From JBOFLO01 sp051657905 (GTDB taxonomy: Bacteria > Patescibacteriota > Gracilibacteria > UBA1369), in contig JBOFLO010000086.1 of NCBI GenBank assembly GCA_051657905.1, forward strand, positions 1 to 30,283: DNA of 30,283 nucleotides. Reading direction: 5' to 3'. Position numbers and translations under genes: made by a program. Below are positions 16,161 through 24,360 of the stretch, one piece after another. Numbering within the stretch: the stretch's first letter is position 1; every line of letters begins with the position of its first letter. Under the pieces are notes generated by a model. That model had not been told where the DNA came from and did not search any database. It was given only the letters and a program-made list of their open reading frames with translations.

Positions 16161-16721
16161 TTAGACCTTCATAATATCCTGCTCTTTGTCTTTAGCTGAA
16201 GACTCAATTTCTCTATTGATTTGATCAACAACTTCTTGGATTTTCTTTTCTCCATGTTTTAATTGATCTTCAGTAATCAATGAATCTTTTTGCATTTTTT
16301 TAACTTGCTCCATGGATTCCTGACGTACATTTCTCACTGTAATCTTAGTTTCTTCAGCCATTTTACTAACAATTTTTGTCAAATCTCTACGTCTTTCTTC
16401 AGTTAAAGCCGGTACATTCAAACGAATCACGATACCATCATTCTGCGGATTCAAACCAATTTCCGCCAAAATAATCGCTTTTTCAATAGCCTGCAAAGTA
16501 CCTCTATCCCAAGGTTGAATTTGAATAGTTTTTGCATCTGGCACGGAAATATTAGCAATTGCCTTTAAAGGTTGCATAACACCATAAGCTTCCACAAAAA
16601 CTCTTTCTACTAAGGCTGAACTAGCTCTACCAATTTGCAAATGAGCATATTCAGTTTTCAAGTGATCAGCGGCTTTTTTTAAATTTTCTTCCAAAGTTTT
16701 TACTACTGCTTCTACTGACAT
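16161..16721 (-). CDS. frr: Ribosome recycling factor
   Basis: RRF, with EF-G, splits the post-termination ribosome. The 186-residue protein is full length and collinear with the family: AHLQIGRASSALVERV near the start of helix 1, the small beta domain with ISVPDAKTIQIQPWD, then IGLNPQNDGIVIRLNVPALT and EERRRDLTK. The C-terminal helix contains VRNVRQESMEQVKKM. The ATG at 16721 is used. It lies 11 bases after pyrH and 16 bases before rseP within one operon; pyrH-frr adjacency is highly conserved in bacteria. Confidence 0.96.
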   Translation of the reverse strand: MSVEAVVKTLEENLKKAADHLKTEYAHLQIGRASSALVERVFVEAYGVMQPLKAIANISVPDAKTIQIQPWDRGTLQAIEKAIILAEIGLNPQNDGIVIRLNVPALTEERRRDLTKIVSKMAEETKITVRNVRQESMEQVKKMQKDSLITEDQLKHGEKKIQEVVDQINREIESSAKDKEQDIMKV

Positions 16722-16732
16722 ATATAATTTTA

Positions 16733-17494
16733 TTATGATTTAACTATGGTTCCAAGCGGTTCGCCGAATAAAACCCTCTTAATATTACCAGACTTGGTCA
16801 AATTAAAAATAGAAATTGGCAGTTTTGCCTCCATACAGGTTGCAATCGCCCCCAAATCCATCACCCCCAGCCTTTTCTCCAAAATTTCGCTATAAGTAAC
16901 TGTTTTATAAGGTTTTGCCCGAGTATTTTTATTTGGATCGCTATCATATACATAATCCACATTAGTTGCCTTCATCAATAGCTGACAACCCAGCTCCGCA
17001 GCCCTCAAAGCGGCCGCCGAATCGGTAGTACAAAATGGATTCCCTGTCCCACCGGCACAAATCACAATTTTATCATTTTCCAAATCAAGCAAAGCTTTCC
17101 TTTGCACATATGGCTCAACCAACTGGTTTATAGATAATGCTGAATAAACCTCTGTCGGACAATCAGCAACTTTTAAAGCACTTTTTAAAGCAACACAATT
17201 GAAAACCGTCGCCATCATCCCCAAATAATCCGATTCCACCCTAGGAATACTAGAATGCTGAAAATCCCTAAATCTCCAATAATTCCCACCCCCCACCACA
17301 ATCGCCAATTGCACCCCAGTTTTCTTCACCTCAGCAATTTCCTTAGCCAATTTATTTAAATATTCAAAATCAATACCGCTTTCCAAATCTCCACCCAACA
17401 CTTCGCCGGAAATTTTCAACATCACTCTCTGATATTTCAATTTTGATAAACCAGCGCCGCTTTTCTTAGCAGCCAATTTCTTTTTTCCAAACAT
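16733..17494 (-). CDS. pyrH: Uridylate kinase
   Basis: UMP kinase converts UMP to UDP with ATP and is a hexameric amino-acid-kinase-fold enzyme. Residues 1-20 are a Lys-rich extension absent from most family members. The phosphate-binding MLKISGEVLGG follows, then VVGGGNYWRFRDF, RVESDYLGMMATVFN (the usual MGM-AT-N motif) and the nucleotide/uridine region NVDYVYDSDPNKN, with VMDLGAIATCMEAKLPISIFN at the end. The 253-residue length fits. It starts only 2 bases after the preceding tail-anchored protein gene and is followed by frr, so expression is probably coupled. Confidence 0.95.
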   Translation of the reverse strand: MFGKKKLAAKKSGAGLSKLKYQRVMLKISGEVLGGDLESGIDFEYLNKLAKEIAEVKKTGVQLAIVVGGGNYWRFRDFQHSSIPRVESDYLGMMATVFNCVALKSALKVADCPTEVYSALSINQLVEPYVQRKALLDLENDKIVICAGGTGNPFCTTDSAAALRAAELGCQLLMKATNVDYVYDSDPNKNTRAKPYKTVTYSEILEKRLGVMDLGAIATCMEAKLPISIFNLTKSGNIKRVLFGEPLGTIVKS

Positions 17495-17496
17495 TA

Positions 17497-18042
17497 TTAT
17501 TTGCTAATTAAAAAATAGGTAATAATCACCCCAATTGCTAAACCAATCAAAAATATTACCGGCGTTTTTTTCTCACTTTTCTCTTCCACCGCTCCCGCCA
17601 AATCAGTTAATAAATTCGAACTCATAATCAATTCCTCATCTTTATTTTTATCCAAAATCTCCAAAAAATCTCTACTTGCCACCAATTGCACAAATTTCCC
17701 AAACTTAACTTTAATCAATTCCTTAGGATTAGCTGCATCGGCTGTTTCACTAGGCGAAACCTTCACCACAGCCTTTTCCAATTTCTCAGCAAAACTCTCC
17801 ATACGCTGATGAAGTTCATCCGGATCAAATTTCGGACGTGGTTTAATGGAATTCATTTCCCGAGTGGATGGCACATGAGTAACGGACATTTCCGATGTAC
17901 TTCTTTCCTGCGGTTGATAATCATCATGATCATATTCAATTTTATGCACTTTAAAAGAAGCCGAGCGATCTTTGGCCTTCAAATCAAGCACCCCATCATC
18001 AGACGATAAATCAACTTTTTTGATTGCCTTTTTAATAGCCAT
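17497..18042 (-). CDS. Hypothetical tail-anchored membrane protein heading the pyrH-frr-rseP operon
   Basis: Not recognised. From the ATG at 18042 the product is 181 residues: a charged, probably flexible N-terminal region with many Lys, Asp and Ser, a central helical part (about 70-160, with HQRMESFAEKLEKAVVKV and KFGKFVQLVASRDFLEIL), and one C-terminal membrane span at about 160-180 (PVIFLIGLAIGVIITYFLI) ending in SK. No signal peptide is present, so the body should face the cytoplasm. A TTG codon directly upstream is less likely as start. It takes the place where rpsB-tsf often stand before pyrH. The promoter at 18076-18104 makes it the first gene, 2 bases ahead of pyrH. Confidence 0.72.
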   Translation of the reverse strand: MAIKKAIKKVDLSSDDGVLDLKAKDRSASFKVHKIEYDHDDYQPQERSTSEMSVTHVPSTREMNSIKPRPKFDPDELHQRMESFAEKLEKAVVKVSPSETADAANPKELIKVKFGKFVQLVASRDFLEILDKNKDEELIMSSNLLTDLAGAVEEKSEKKTPVIFLIGLAIGVIITYFLISK

Positions 18043-18075
18043 CAATTTTTTAGGTTATTTGTTTTTCTTTACGCT

Positions 18076-18104
18076 AATATACAACCTTTCCAAGTTGCAG
18101 ACAA
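18076..18104 (-). promoter_or_regulatory. Promoter of the pyrH-frr-rseP operon
   Basis: On the minus strand TTGTCT (18099-18104) and TATATT (18076-18081) are separated by exactly 17 bases, giving a leader of about 25-30 bases before the ATG at 18042. It lies downstream of the groEL terminator. Confidence 0.6.
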
Positions 18105-18197
18105 ATTAAATTGAACCAGAACATTAAATTAATTCTCATACCAACAAGTTTATAAACTCGAGGCATGATGGAAAATTTTTCTTTTTACGAGGCGCAA

Positions 18198-18249
18198 AGA
18201 AAAAATCTCCCGAGACAGTATGAACAATACGGCTCGGGAGATTTTTTCT
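18198..18249. terminator. Strong terminator after groEL
   Basis: A perfect 17-bp inverted repeat (18198-18214 and 18233-18249) with core ATCTCCCGAG/CTCGGGAGAT is flanked by A6 and T6 runs. The 18-base loop carries its own small GTAT/ATAC hairpin. The stem sits 27 bases past the groEL stop and insulates the next operon. Confidence 0.92.
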
Positions 18250-18275
18250 GCAGCAACGAAGTATAAAGGAAAATT

Positions 18276-19952
18276 TTACATCATGCCCATGCCACCCATT
18301 CCTCCCATGGCTGCCGACATATCAGCTTTATTTTCTTCCGGCAAATCAGTCACAGCCGCCTCTGTAGTCAAGAAAATACCCGCAATCGAAGCCGCATTTT
18401 GCAATGCTGCGCGAGTTACCATCTTCGGATCAATAATCCCTTCTTTAACCATATTAACCATTGCCTTTTCTAAAGCCTCTTCATCAATTAACATTTTTTT
18501 AGTTACCTTGGAGAAATCAAAGCCCATCCCAGCTTTCGCAGAAGCAACTTTGTGGGTTACTACTTCCGGTTTCAAACCAGCATTGAAGGCAATTTGATAA
18601 AGTGGCTGGCTCAAAGCTGTGAAGACAATATGCGCACCGGTTGCTTCATCATTGGACTCAGTACTCATTTCAAAAATACTTTTAGCAACCTGCATCAAAG
18701 CAACTCCTCCCCCTGGCACAATCCCCTCAGCAATAGCCGCTTTAGTAGCTGCCACCGCATCCTCAATTCTCAATTTCTTTTCTTTCAATTCAACTTCAGT
18801 AGCTGCACCAACTCTAATCACACCAACACCCCCAGCCAATTTCGCCAATCTTTCAATCAATTTTTCCTTATCAAAATCCGAAGTGGATTTATCAATCATC
18901 ACTTTAATTTCCATAACTCTGGCTTCAACTTCTGCCTTATTTCCCTTGCCTTCAACAATAGTAGTTTTGTCTTTATCAGCAACGATTTTTCTAGCCTGAC
19001 CCAAATCAGATAATTCCACACTAGCTAATTTCAAGCCTAATTCATCAGTCACCACATTCCCACCAGTTAAAGCAGCAATATCTTTAAGCATTTCTTTACG
19101 TCTATCGCCATAAGCTGGCGCCTTAACGGCCAAAACGCTAAACACTCCACGAATCTTATTTAAAATCAAAGTTCCCAAAGCATCTCCATCAACATCTTCA
19201 GCAATAATCACCAATTCCTTTTTACCAGCCCCAGCCACTTTTTCAATCACAGGAACCAATTCTTGCAAAGAGCTGATTTTTTTATCAGTAATTAAAATAA
19301 AAGCATCTTCATAAATAGCCTCCATTCTCTGCGGATCAGTAACGAAATATGGAGAAATATAACCATTATCAAATTGCATACCTTTCACTACGTCTTTTTC
19401 TAATTCAGTAGTTTGAGATTCTTCCACAGTAATAACTCCATCATGCCCGACCATTTCCATTACATCAGCAATCAATTTCCCAACATTCTCATCCTGAGCC
19501 GAAATTGTCGCCACCTGCATAATTTTTTCTTTTGAATCTCCAACTTCAATCGCCATTTCTTCCAATTCAGCACAAGCCTTTTCCACAGCCTTATCAATCC
19601 CACGCTTTAAAGCCATCGGATCAGCCCCCGCCGTAATATTTCTAAACCCTTCCACAATCATCGCCTCAGCCAAGATAGTCGCTGTAGTTGTACCATCACC
19701 AGCTAAATCATTGGTTTTAGTAGCAACTTCCTTTACTAACTGAGCCCCCATATTTTCATAGGGATCTTTTAATTCAATTTCTTTAGCAATAGTCACACCA
19801 TCATTGGTGATTAACGGTGAACCATATTTCTTTTCCAAAATCACATTACGTCCCTTTGGCCCGACAGTTAATTTCACGGTTCTAGCCAATTTACTCACAC
19901 CAGAAACCATTTTCTTTCTGGCATCATCTCCAAATAAAATATCTTTAGGCAT
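18276..19952 (-). CDS. groEL: Chaperonin GroEL (60 kDa)
   Basis: GroEL forms the double-ring ATP-driven folding chamber capped by GroES. The 558-residue sequence is collinear with the family: VGPKGRNVILEKKYG, AGDGTTTATILAEAM (ATP-site Asp in GDGTT), the apical domain with ELVPVIEKV and VKAPAYGDRRKEM, and the equatorial return with RIEDAVAATKAAIAEG and IVPGGGVAL. The C-terminus ends in Gly-Met repeats (GGMGGMGMM) as in classical bacterial GroEL. The ATG at 19952 is 52 bases downstream of groES. It is part of the CIRCE-controlled groES-groEL operon and is followed by a strong terminator. Confidence 0.98.
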   Translation of the reverse strand: MPKDILFGDDARKKMVSGVSKLARTVKLTVGPKGRNVILEKKYGSPLITNDGVTIAKEIELKDPYENMGAQLVKEVATKTNDLAGDGTTTATILAEAMIVEGFRNITAGADPMALKRGIDKAVEKACAELEEMAIEVGDSKEKIMQVATISAQDENVGKLIADVMEMVGHDGVITVEESQTTELEKDVVKGMQFDNGYISPYFVTDPQRMEAIYEDAFILITDKKISSLQELVPVIEKVAGAGKKELVIIAEDVDGDALGTLILNKIRGVFSVLAVKAPAYGDRRKEMLKDIAALTGGNVVTDELGLKLASVELSDLGQARKIVADKDKTTIVEGKGNKAEVEARVMEIKVMIDKSTSDFDKEKLIERLAKLAGGVGVIRVGAATEVELKEKKLRIEDAVAATKAAIAEGIVPGGGVALMQVAKSIFEMSTESNDEATGAHIVFTALSQPLYQIAFNAGLKPEVVTHKVASAKAGMGFDFSKVTKKMLIDEEALEKAMVNMVKEGIIDPKMVTRAALQNAASIAGIFLTTEAAVTDLPEENKADMSAAMGGMGGMGMM

Positions 19953-20004
19953 AACTTTAAATAGTTAATTTTTAAACAAATTTACAAATCGCTTATAGCG
20001 AAAC

Positions 20005-20310
20005 TTAGCTAATAATAGCTAAAATACTATCTTCACTGGCAATAAAATACTCCTGTCCATCCAACTTCACTTCACGCGGCGCATATTGTGAGTATAAAAC
20101 AATATCTCCGACTTTAACTTCCATCGGACGACGACTGCCATCTTTCATTAATTTACCAGGACCAACCGCCAAAACCTTGGCCCGACTAGGACGGTCTTTA
20201 GAAACTGATTCAGGAATAAAAATCCCCGAAACCGAAGTATCAATATCGCTAACCCCAATTAACAAAATATTGTCATTGAGTGGCTTAATCTTCTTAATTA
20301 TTTCGCTCAT
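20005..20310 (-). CDS. groES: Co-chaperonin GroES (10 kDa)
   Basis: GroES is the heptameric lid of the GroEL chamber. The 101-residue product starts at ATG 20310 (MSEIIKKIKPLNDNIL); a longer TTG-type extension up to 20352 would run through the operator and is rejected. The mobile loop is visible as SDIDTSVSGIFIPESVSKD (35-53), followed by RAKVLAVGPG and VKVGDIVLYSQYAPREVKL. The usual GG-I in the mobile loop is here VSGIFIP. It is first gene of the operon, downstream of the CIRCE element at 20346-20372. Confidence 0.97.
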   Translation of the reverse strand: MSEIIKKIKPLNDNILLIGVSDIDTSVSGIFIPESVSKDRPSRAKVLAVGPGKLMKDGSRRPMEVKVGDIVLYSQYAPREVKLDGQEYFIASEDSILAIIS

Positions 20311-20345
20311 AGTTAAAATACTTAAAAATAAATTTCGGGCGAATA

Positions 20346-20372
20346 TTAGCATACTTTTATTACGAGTGCTAA
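20346..20372 (-). promoter_or_regulatory. CIRCE operator (HrcA binding site) of groES-groEL
   Basis: On the minus strand the site reads TTAGCACTC, 9 bases, then GTATGCTAA: the first arm is a perfect CIRCE half-site and the second matches 7 of 9. It lies 35 bases before the groES ATG. A TGCTAATAT extended -10 overlaps the second arm, so HrcA bound here would block transcription until heat or misfolding stress. HrcA itself is not in the window. Confidence 0.88.
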
Positions 20373-20393
20373 TATTTTTATAAAAGTTAAAAC

Positions 20394-21239
20394 CTACTTC
20401 TTCTTAGAAATTTCCAGCATCTTTTTCCCTAACATAACAGCTAAACCACCTCCCGGCACAATATTCTGGGCAATTTCCTTTCCAAACTCAAACAAATCAT
20501 CCTTATTAAAGGTATTTTTCAAAGTATCACCAATTTTTGACGTCTTAGTATAAATTTCACCAGTTACACCATCAAATGAAACAAGCGCCTTTTTATCCTT
20601 AGCCTTCCAATAAAATTCAAAAGTATATAAAGGATGAAAATATAAAGACAACTCACTAATCACAATTTCCTCTCTCAACATTTCCAAATTCTCCACCGGC
20701 TTTACCAATTTCAACAACATTCTTTTCACCAATTGCGAAGAGCTTGTTTTCAGCTCAGCAATCAAAGAATCTTCCAATTCATCAGTAGTGGAAATTGCCA
20801 CCGTCGGATACTTTAAATATTTACTAAATCCCCCCTCTTTGTCCAAATTCGCATCAATCAAAAATTCTTCCTTCTGATTTTCTTCACAAGTTTCAATAGC
20901 CGATAATTTCAAAATCGACTTTTCCATTTTCATTTTTTCACCAACAATTTCCACCCCCTTCACTATTTGATCCAGATTTACCTGATACTCTTTCTTCCTT
21001 TTATATTCCAAATTGGCATACCCCAGAACATGCCAAAATGCCTCATAACGCCTCTCCTCATAAATAACTTCAATATCTCCGGCATCGGGCGCCGTACTCA
21101 TCATAAAATTAAACAGCGAATTAAAGACTTTATCCTTATAATCCGCTGCTTTTAATCTGGCCTGATCCCAACCTAAATTATCCTGTAATTTCAGCAATTT
21201 TTCATTCTCTACCCTAACTGCATCAAAACCTGATTTCAT
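20394..21239 (-). CDS. Hypothetical protein coupled to rny
   Basis: Not recognised. The 281-residue product is soluble-looking, mixed alpha/beta and rich in Lys and Glu. Features are an N-terminal helical part (1-50), a central segment with EVIYEERRYEAFWHVLGYA, a later beta-rich stretch LYFHPLYTFEFYWKAKDKKA then VSFDGVTGEI (about 212-241), and a C-terminal part with GGGLAVMLGKKM. The last two resemble a small beta meander that handles a ligand or partner, but no family could be named. The ATG at 21239 lies 3 bases after the stop of rny, so it is translationally coupled and probably works with, or is regulated together with, RNase Y. It ends (TAG) just upstream of the CIRCE region. Confidence 0.7.
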   Translation of the reverse strand: MKSGFDAVRVENEKLLKLQDNLGWDQARLKAADYKDKVFNSLFNFMMSTAPDAGDIEVIYEERRYEAFWHVLGYANLEYKRKKEYQVNLDQIVKGVEIVGEKMKMEKSILKLSAIETCEENQKEEFLIDANLDKEGGFSKYLKYPTVAISTTDELEDSLIAELKTSSSQLVKRMLLKLVKPVENLEMLREEIVISELSLYFHPLYTFEFYWKAKDKKALVSFDGVTGEIYTKTSKIGDTLKNTFNKDDLFEFGKEIAQNIVPGGGLAVMLGKKMLEISKKK

Positions 21240-21242
21240 AAC

Positions 21243-22769
21243 TTATTTAGCTATATCTTCCGCTCTGGTTTCACGAATCAAATTTACCTTAACTTGACCC
21301 GGAAATTGCAAATCTTTTTCAATTTTACGCACAATATCATGAGAAAGTTTCACCATTCCATAATCATCAACTTCCTCTGATTTAACAAAAATTCTCACTT
21401 CATTCCCTGCCTGCACTGCATAACTGCTTTTCACTCCGGCAAAATCATTGGCAGTATTTTCTAACTCTGATAAACGCTTAATATAATTGTCCAAATTCTC
21501 CTTATTAGCACCTGGACGAGTTTTAGCAATTGCATTCGCCGCAGCCACAATCATCGCTTCCAAAGTTTGCGGTTCCTTTTCACCTTCATGACTTTCCACA
21601 CAATGAATAATTTCCTTAGAAATATCAAATTTCTTCAAAATATCTTTTCCAACTTCAGCATGATGTCCTTGAATTTCATGATCCACCGCCTTACCAATAT
21701 CATGCAGCAAACCCGCCTTGCGGCAAATAGCCTGATCCGCCCCCAATTCACTAGCAATATTAGCCGACAAAAATGCCACTTCCATCGAATGTTTCAAAAC
21801 ATTCTGCCCATGACTGGTTCTAAATTTCAAACGTCCCAATAATTTAATCAAATTGGTCGGCAACCCCGCCACTCCCGTATCAAAAGCCGCCTTATCACCA
21901 AGCTCCTTAATCATCACCGCCACTTCCTCCTTAGTTTTTTCCACTACTTCTTCAATACGAGCCGGATGAATACGCCCATCCTGCAATAATTTTTCCAAAG
22001 AAATTTTCGCTACATATCTGCGCACCAAATCAAAACCGGAAAGTACAATTGAGCCTGGAGTATCATCAATAATTACATCCACACCGGTTGCCTGTTCAAA
22101 CGCCATTACATTTCTACCTTCTTTACCGATAATTCTTCCCTTCATTTCATCCGATGGCAAAGCCACTACGGTAGCAGTAGACTCAGTCGCCACTTCCGCA
22201 GCGTATTTTTGAATAGCGTCTGCAATAATAAATTTAGCTTTATCATTAGCTTCTTTTTTCATAGCTTCTTCAGCACGTTTAATCTGCTCTGCCAAATCCC
22301 CACGCGCCATTTCCTCAACTTCTTTCATCAAAATAGCCTTAGCTTCATCTTTGGAAAGCGCTGCAATTTTTTCCAATTCACCTTGTTGCTTTTGCTTCAT
22401 TAATTCAGCCTCTTCTTTCAATTTTTTGGCCGATTCTAATTTCTTTTCCAATTCAGTTCTGGAAGTTTCGGTTTGCACAATTTTACGATCCAGATTTTCT
22501 TCTTTCTCATGCAATCTAGATTCCGTTTTGTCCAATAATTGACGTTTCTTTTCTTCTTCCGCCTTAGCGGTTTCAATTGCCTTTAAAGCTTCATTTTTCG
22601 CTTCAAGCACAATTTCCTTAGCCTTGCTGTTGGCCTCGCTTAAAAGTTTCTTGGTTTGTTCTTCAATCGATTTGTCTTCTTTGTTTGAAAGTAATTTTTT
22701 TGAAATAAACCCAACTCCTCCACCTGCAATAAGCGCTACCAGCAAGGCAAAGATCATATAAGTATCCAT
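21243..22769 (-). CDS. rny: Ribonuclease Y
   Basis: RNase Y is a membrane-anchored endoribonuclease that starts mRNA decay in bacteria lacking RNase E. The 508 residues follow the standard order: an N-terminal membrane helix (about 4-24), a long charged coiled coil (about 30-190), a KH RNA-binding domain (about 200-262, GRIIGKEGRN at 211-220) and an HD domain with LLHDIGKAVDHE (354-365; H356/D357). One oddity: the sequence normally reading AADAI before ARPGA is AANAI here, so the Asp expected to be the last HD metal ligand is Asn412. The ATG is at 22769, with a TTGACA-containing promoter upstream and the unknown gene coupled downstream. Confidence 0.95.
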   Translation of the reverse strand: MDTYMIFALLVALIAGGGVGFISKKLLSNKEDKSIEEQTKKLLSEANSKAKEIVLEAKNEALKAIETAKAEEEKKRQLLDKTESRLHEKEENLDRKIVQTETSRTELEKKLESAKKLKEEAELMKQKQQGELEKIAALSKDEAKAILMKEVEEMARGDLAEQIKRAEEAMKKEANDKAKFIIADAIQKYAAEVATESTATVVALPSDEMKGRIIGKEGRNVMAFEQATGVDVIIDDTPGSIVLSGFDLVRRYVAKISLEKLLQDGRIHPARIEEVVEKTKEEVAVMIKELGDKAAFDTGVAGLPTNLIKLLGRLKFRTSHGQNVLKHSMEVAFLSANIASELGADQAICRKAGLLHDIGKAVDHEIQGHHAEVGKDILKKFDISKEIIHCVESHEGEKEPQTLEAMIVAAANAIAKTRPGANKENLDNYIKRLSELENTANDFAGVKSSYAVQAGNEVRIFVKSEEVDDYGMVKLSHDIVRKIEKDLQFPGQVKVNLIRETRAEDIAK

Positions 22770-22820
22770 GCCTTTAAATTGATTAATTTAATAATTAGAT
22801 TTTGTCGATCTAATACGCTT

Positions 22821-22850
22821 ATGAAAGCATACAAGCCCCCTTTCTGTCAA
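22821..22850 (-). promoter_or_regulatory. Probable promoter of rny
   Basis: A perfect TTGACA (22845-22850, minus strand) has TTTCAT (22821-22826) 18 bases downstream, a 4 of 6 match to the -10 consensus. The leader would be about 45 bases. Confidence 0.4.
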
Positions 22851-22935
22851 AAAAGTCCTTTACCGCCATTTTTAAGCAAAATTTTAAGATTTTTTTAAAG
22901 CAAGGGCTTAACCTGTAGGAAATTAAATTCATTTT

Positions 22936-24360
22936 ATGGCTAGACATTTCTGGTTATTCATTATTCTTTCACTATTTCCAGGGACAATTCACGCGCAAAT
23001 TGTTGAAAATGCTCTTCTTCTCCAAGAAGTATCTTTTAACACAACTCCTGATTACTTAACTTTCAAAAACGTCAGCAATACGGAAGTTAATATTAAAGGA
23101 TTGGAATTTTGGGACGATAAATTATTTAAGAAAATCGAAAATGACTATTTTATTGCTCCAGAACAAAGCATAACCCTCACCTTTAATTCAACTGAAAGTG
23201 ATCAAACCTCCATTAACAAAATTTTCACTACATATAAAGGGCTCACTGCCACCACCGAACAAATTATATTAAAACAAGCTAACCTAACTATAGACTTTTT
23301 CTGCTGGAAATCGGCCAAACCAAGTCAGGCAGAATTAAAGGAATGGGAAAATAATAATTATAGCCAGTTCTGGAATAACCAAACTTTGGAAAGTTGTTTT
23401 TCATCTGAAGGTCTTAAAAAATCTCAAAGCCTTCAAAGAATTTCCCTTGGTAGAACCATAGCTAATTGGAAAGCACAATCTCTACCAGAAAAAACCTCTA
23501 CTAAATCAACAAGTAAAACCACTTCAAAATCCACCAACCAAAAATCCAGCAATGTTACTTTATCCAACGATCAAACCCCCACCAGACAAATTCTAATCTC
23601 CGAAATATTCCCAGCCCCCGACAAAAAATCATCACAAAATCAAGAATGGATTGAACTATATAATCACTCCAATTCCGACATAAATTTACGCGGATGGTAC
23701 TTAGATGATCAAGAAGGTGGGAGCAAACCCTATCAACTTGGAAACACAACTCTAGCCACAGGCAGCACTCTTTTAATCAGTGCAGAACAATCCAAATTAA
23801 ATCTCAACAATAGTGATGAACAAGTTCGCTTATTTAATTCCCAAAAACAATTAATAGATTTATTGGAATATAAAAAGTCCGTCAATGCCCAATCCTACAA
23901 TCTGATAAATATTCAAAATAATTCTAAAAATCCCTTGGCTTCAGAAACACTTTGGCTTTGGTCTTCCAACACCACGCCCAATCAATCCAATCCCCAATTA
24001 ATTTCCATGGAAGGAGTCGTTTCCCTCCCCGCTCAATTCCAAACCCCCTATTTTTTTGAAATAACCAGTAACGCAGAACAAAGCATTATTATTTTCGACG
24101 AAAAAACCTTACCCGCCCCCTTGGCCAAATCTCTATTAATTCCCAATCAACCAATCAAAATCCTCGCTTTCCCCCTTGATTCAAAAACCATCAACAACGC
24201 CCCCGACCAACCGTTTTTCCAATTGCACTCCCTAGAAACCCTTTCTGATCCAGCACCCCCAGCCGAAGATTTCAATTTAAACTTACCAATTATTTGCGTT
24301 ATAATCCTGGCAGCACTTTATTTGCTGCAAAAGAAATACCAATGGATCAAATTAATCTAG
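22936..24360 (+). CDS. Exported protein with lamin-tail (LTD) domains and C-terminal membrane anchor
   Basis: The 474-residue product begins with a cleavable-looking signal peptide (1-20, ending IHA). An LTD-like beta domain at about 27-125 (EVSFNTTPDYLTFKNVS) is degenerate. A Ser/Thr/Lys linker (185-210) leads to a clear lamin-tail domain at about 218-312 with ILISEIFPAP, NQEWIELYNHS, INLRGWYLDD and NNSDEQVRLFN. A C-terminal helix (449-466) should anchor it in the membrane. Cys123 and Cys154 in the first half could form a disulfide. Bacterial LTD proteins are usually surface or nuclease-associated adhesion modules; no nuclease motif is seen here. Its 3' end overlaps ccdA by 19 bases, so the two are coupled. 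The ATG at 22936 is used; no convincing promoter is visible and the stop is TAG. Confidence 0.82.
   Translation: MARHFWLFIILSLFPGTIHAQIVENALLLQEVSFNTTPDYLTFKNVSNTEVNIKGLEFWDDKLFKKIENDYFIAPEQSITLTFNSTESDQTSINKIFTTYKGLTATTEQIILKQANLTIDFFCWKSAKPSQAELKEWENNNYSQFWNNQTLESCFSSEGLKKSQSLQRISLGRTIANWKAQSLPEKTSTKSTSKTTSKSTNQKSSNVTLSNDQTPTRQILISEIFPAPDKKSSQNQEWIELYNHSNSDINLRGWYLDDQEGGSKPYQLGNTTLATGSTLLISAEQSKLNLNNSDEQVRLFNSQKQLIDLLEYKKSVNAQSYNLINIQNNSKNPLASETLWLWSSNTTPNQSNPQLISMEGVVSLPAQFQTPYFFEITSNAEQSIIIFDEKTLPAPLAKSLLIPNQPIKILAFPLDSKTINNAPDQPFFQLHSLETLSDPAPPAEDFNLNLPIICVIILAALYLLQKKYQWIKLI

Noticed and set aside
18276..19013. Long plus-strand reading frames opposite groEL (for example 18552-19013)
   Set aside because: They lie wholly antisense to a certain groEL gene, have no family resemblance and reflect its codon bias.
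20311..20352. Upstream extension of groES to 20352
   Set aside because: It would place the operator within coding sequence and adds residues absent from GroES; the ATG at 20310 fits the family.
24294..24341. Longer start for ccdA
   Set aside because: It adds 16 residues within the 3' end of the LTD gene with no family support; the ATG at 24342 directly precedes the CcdA-like sequence.
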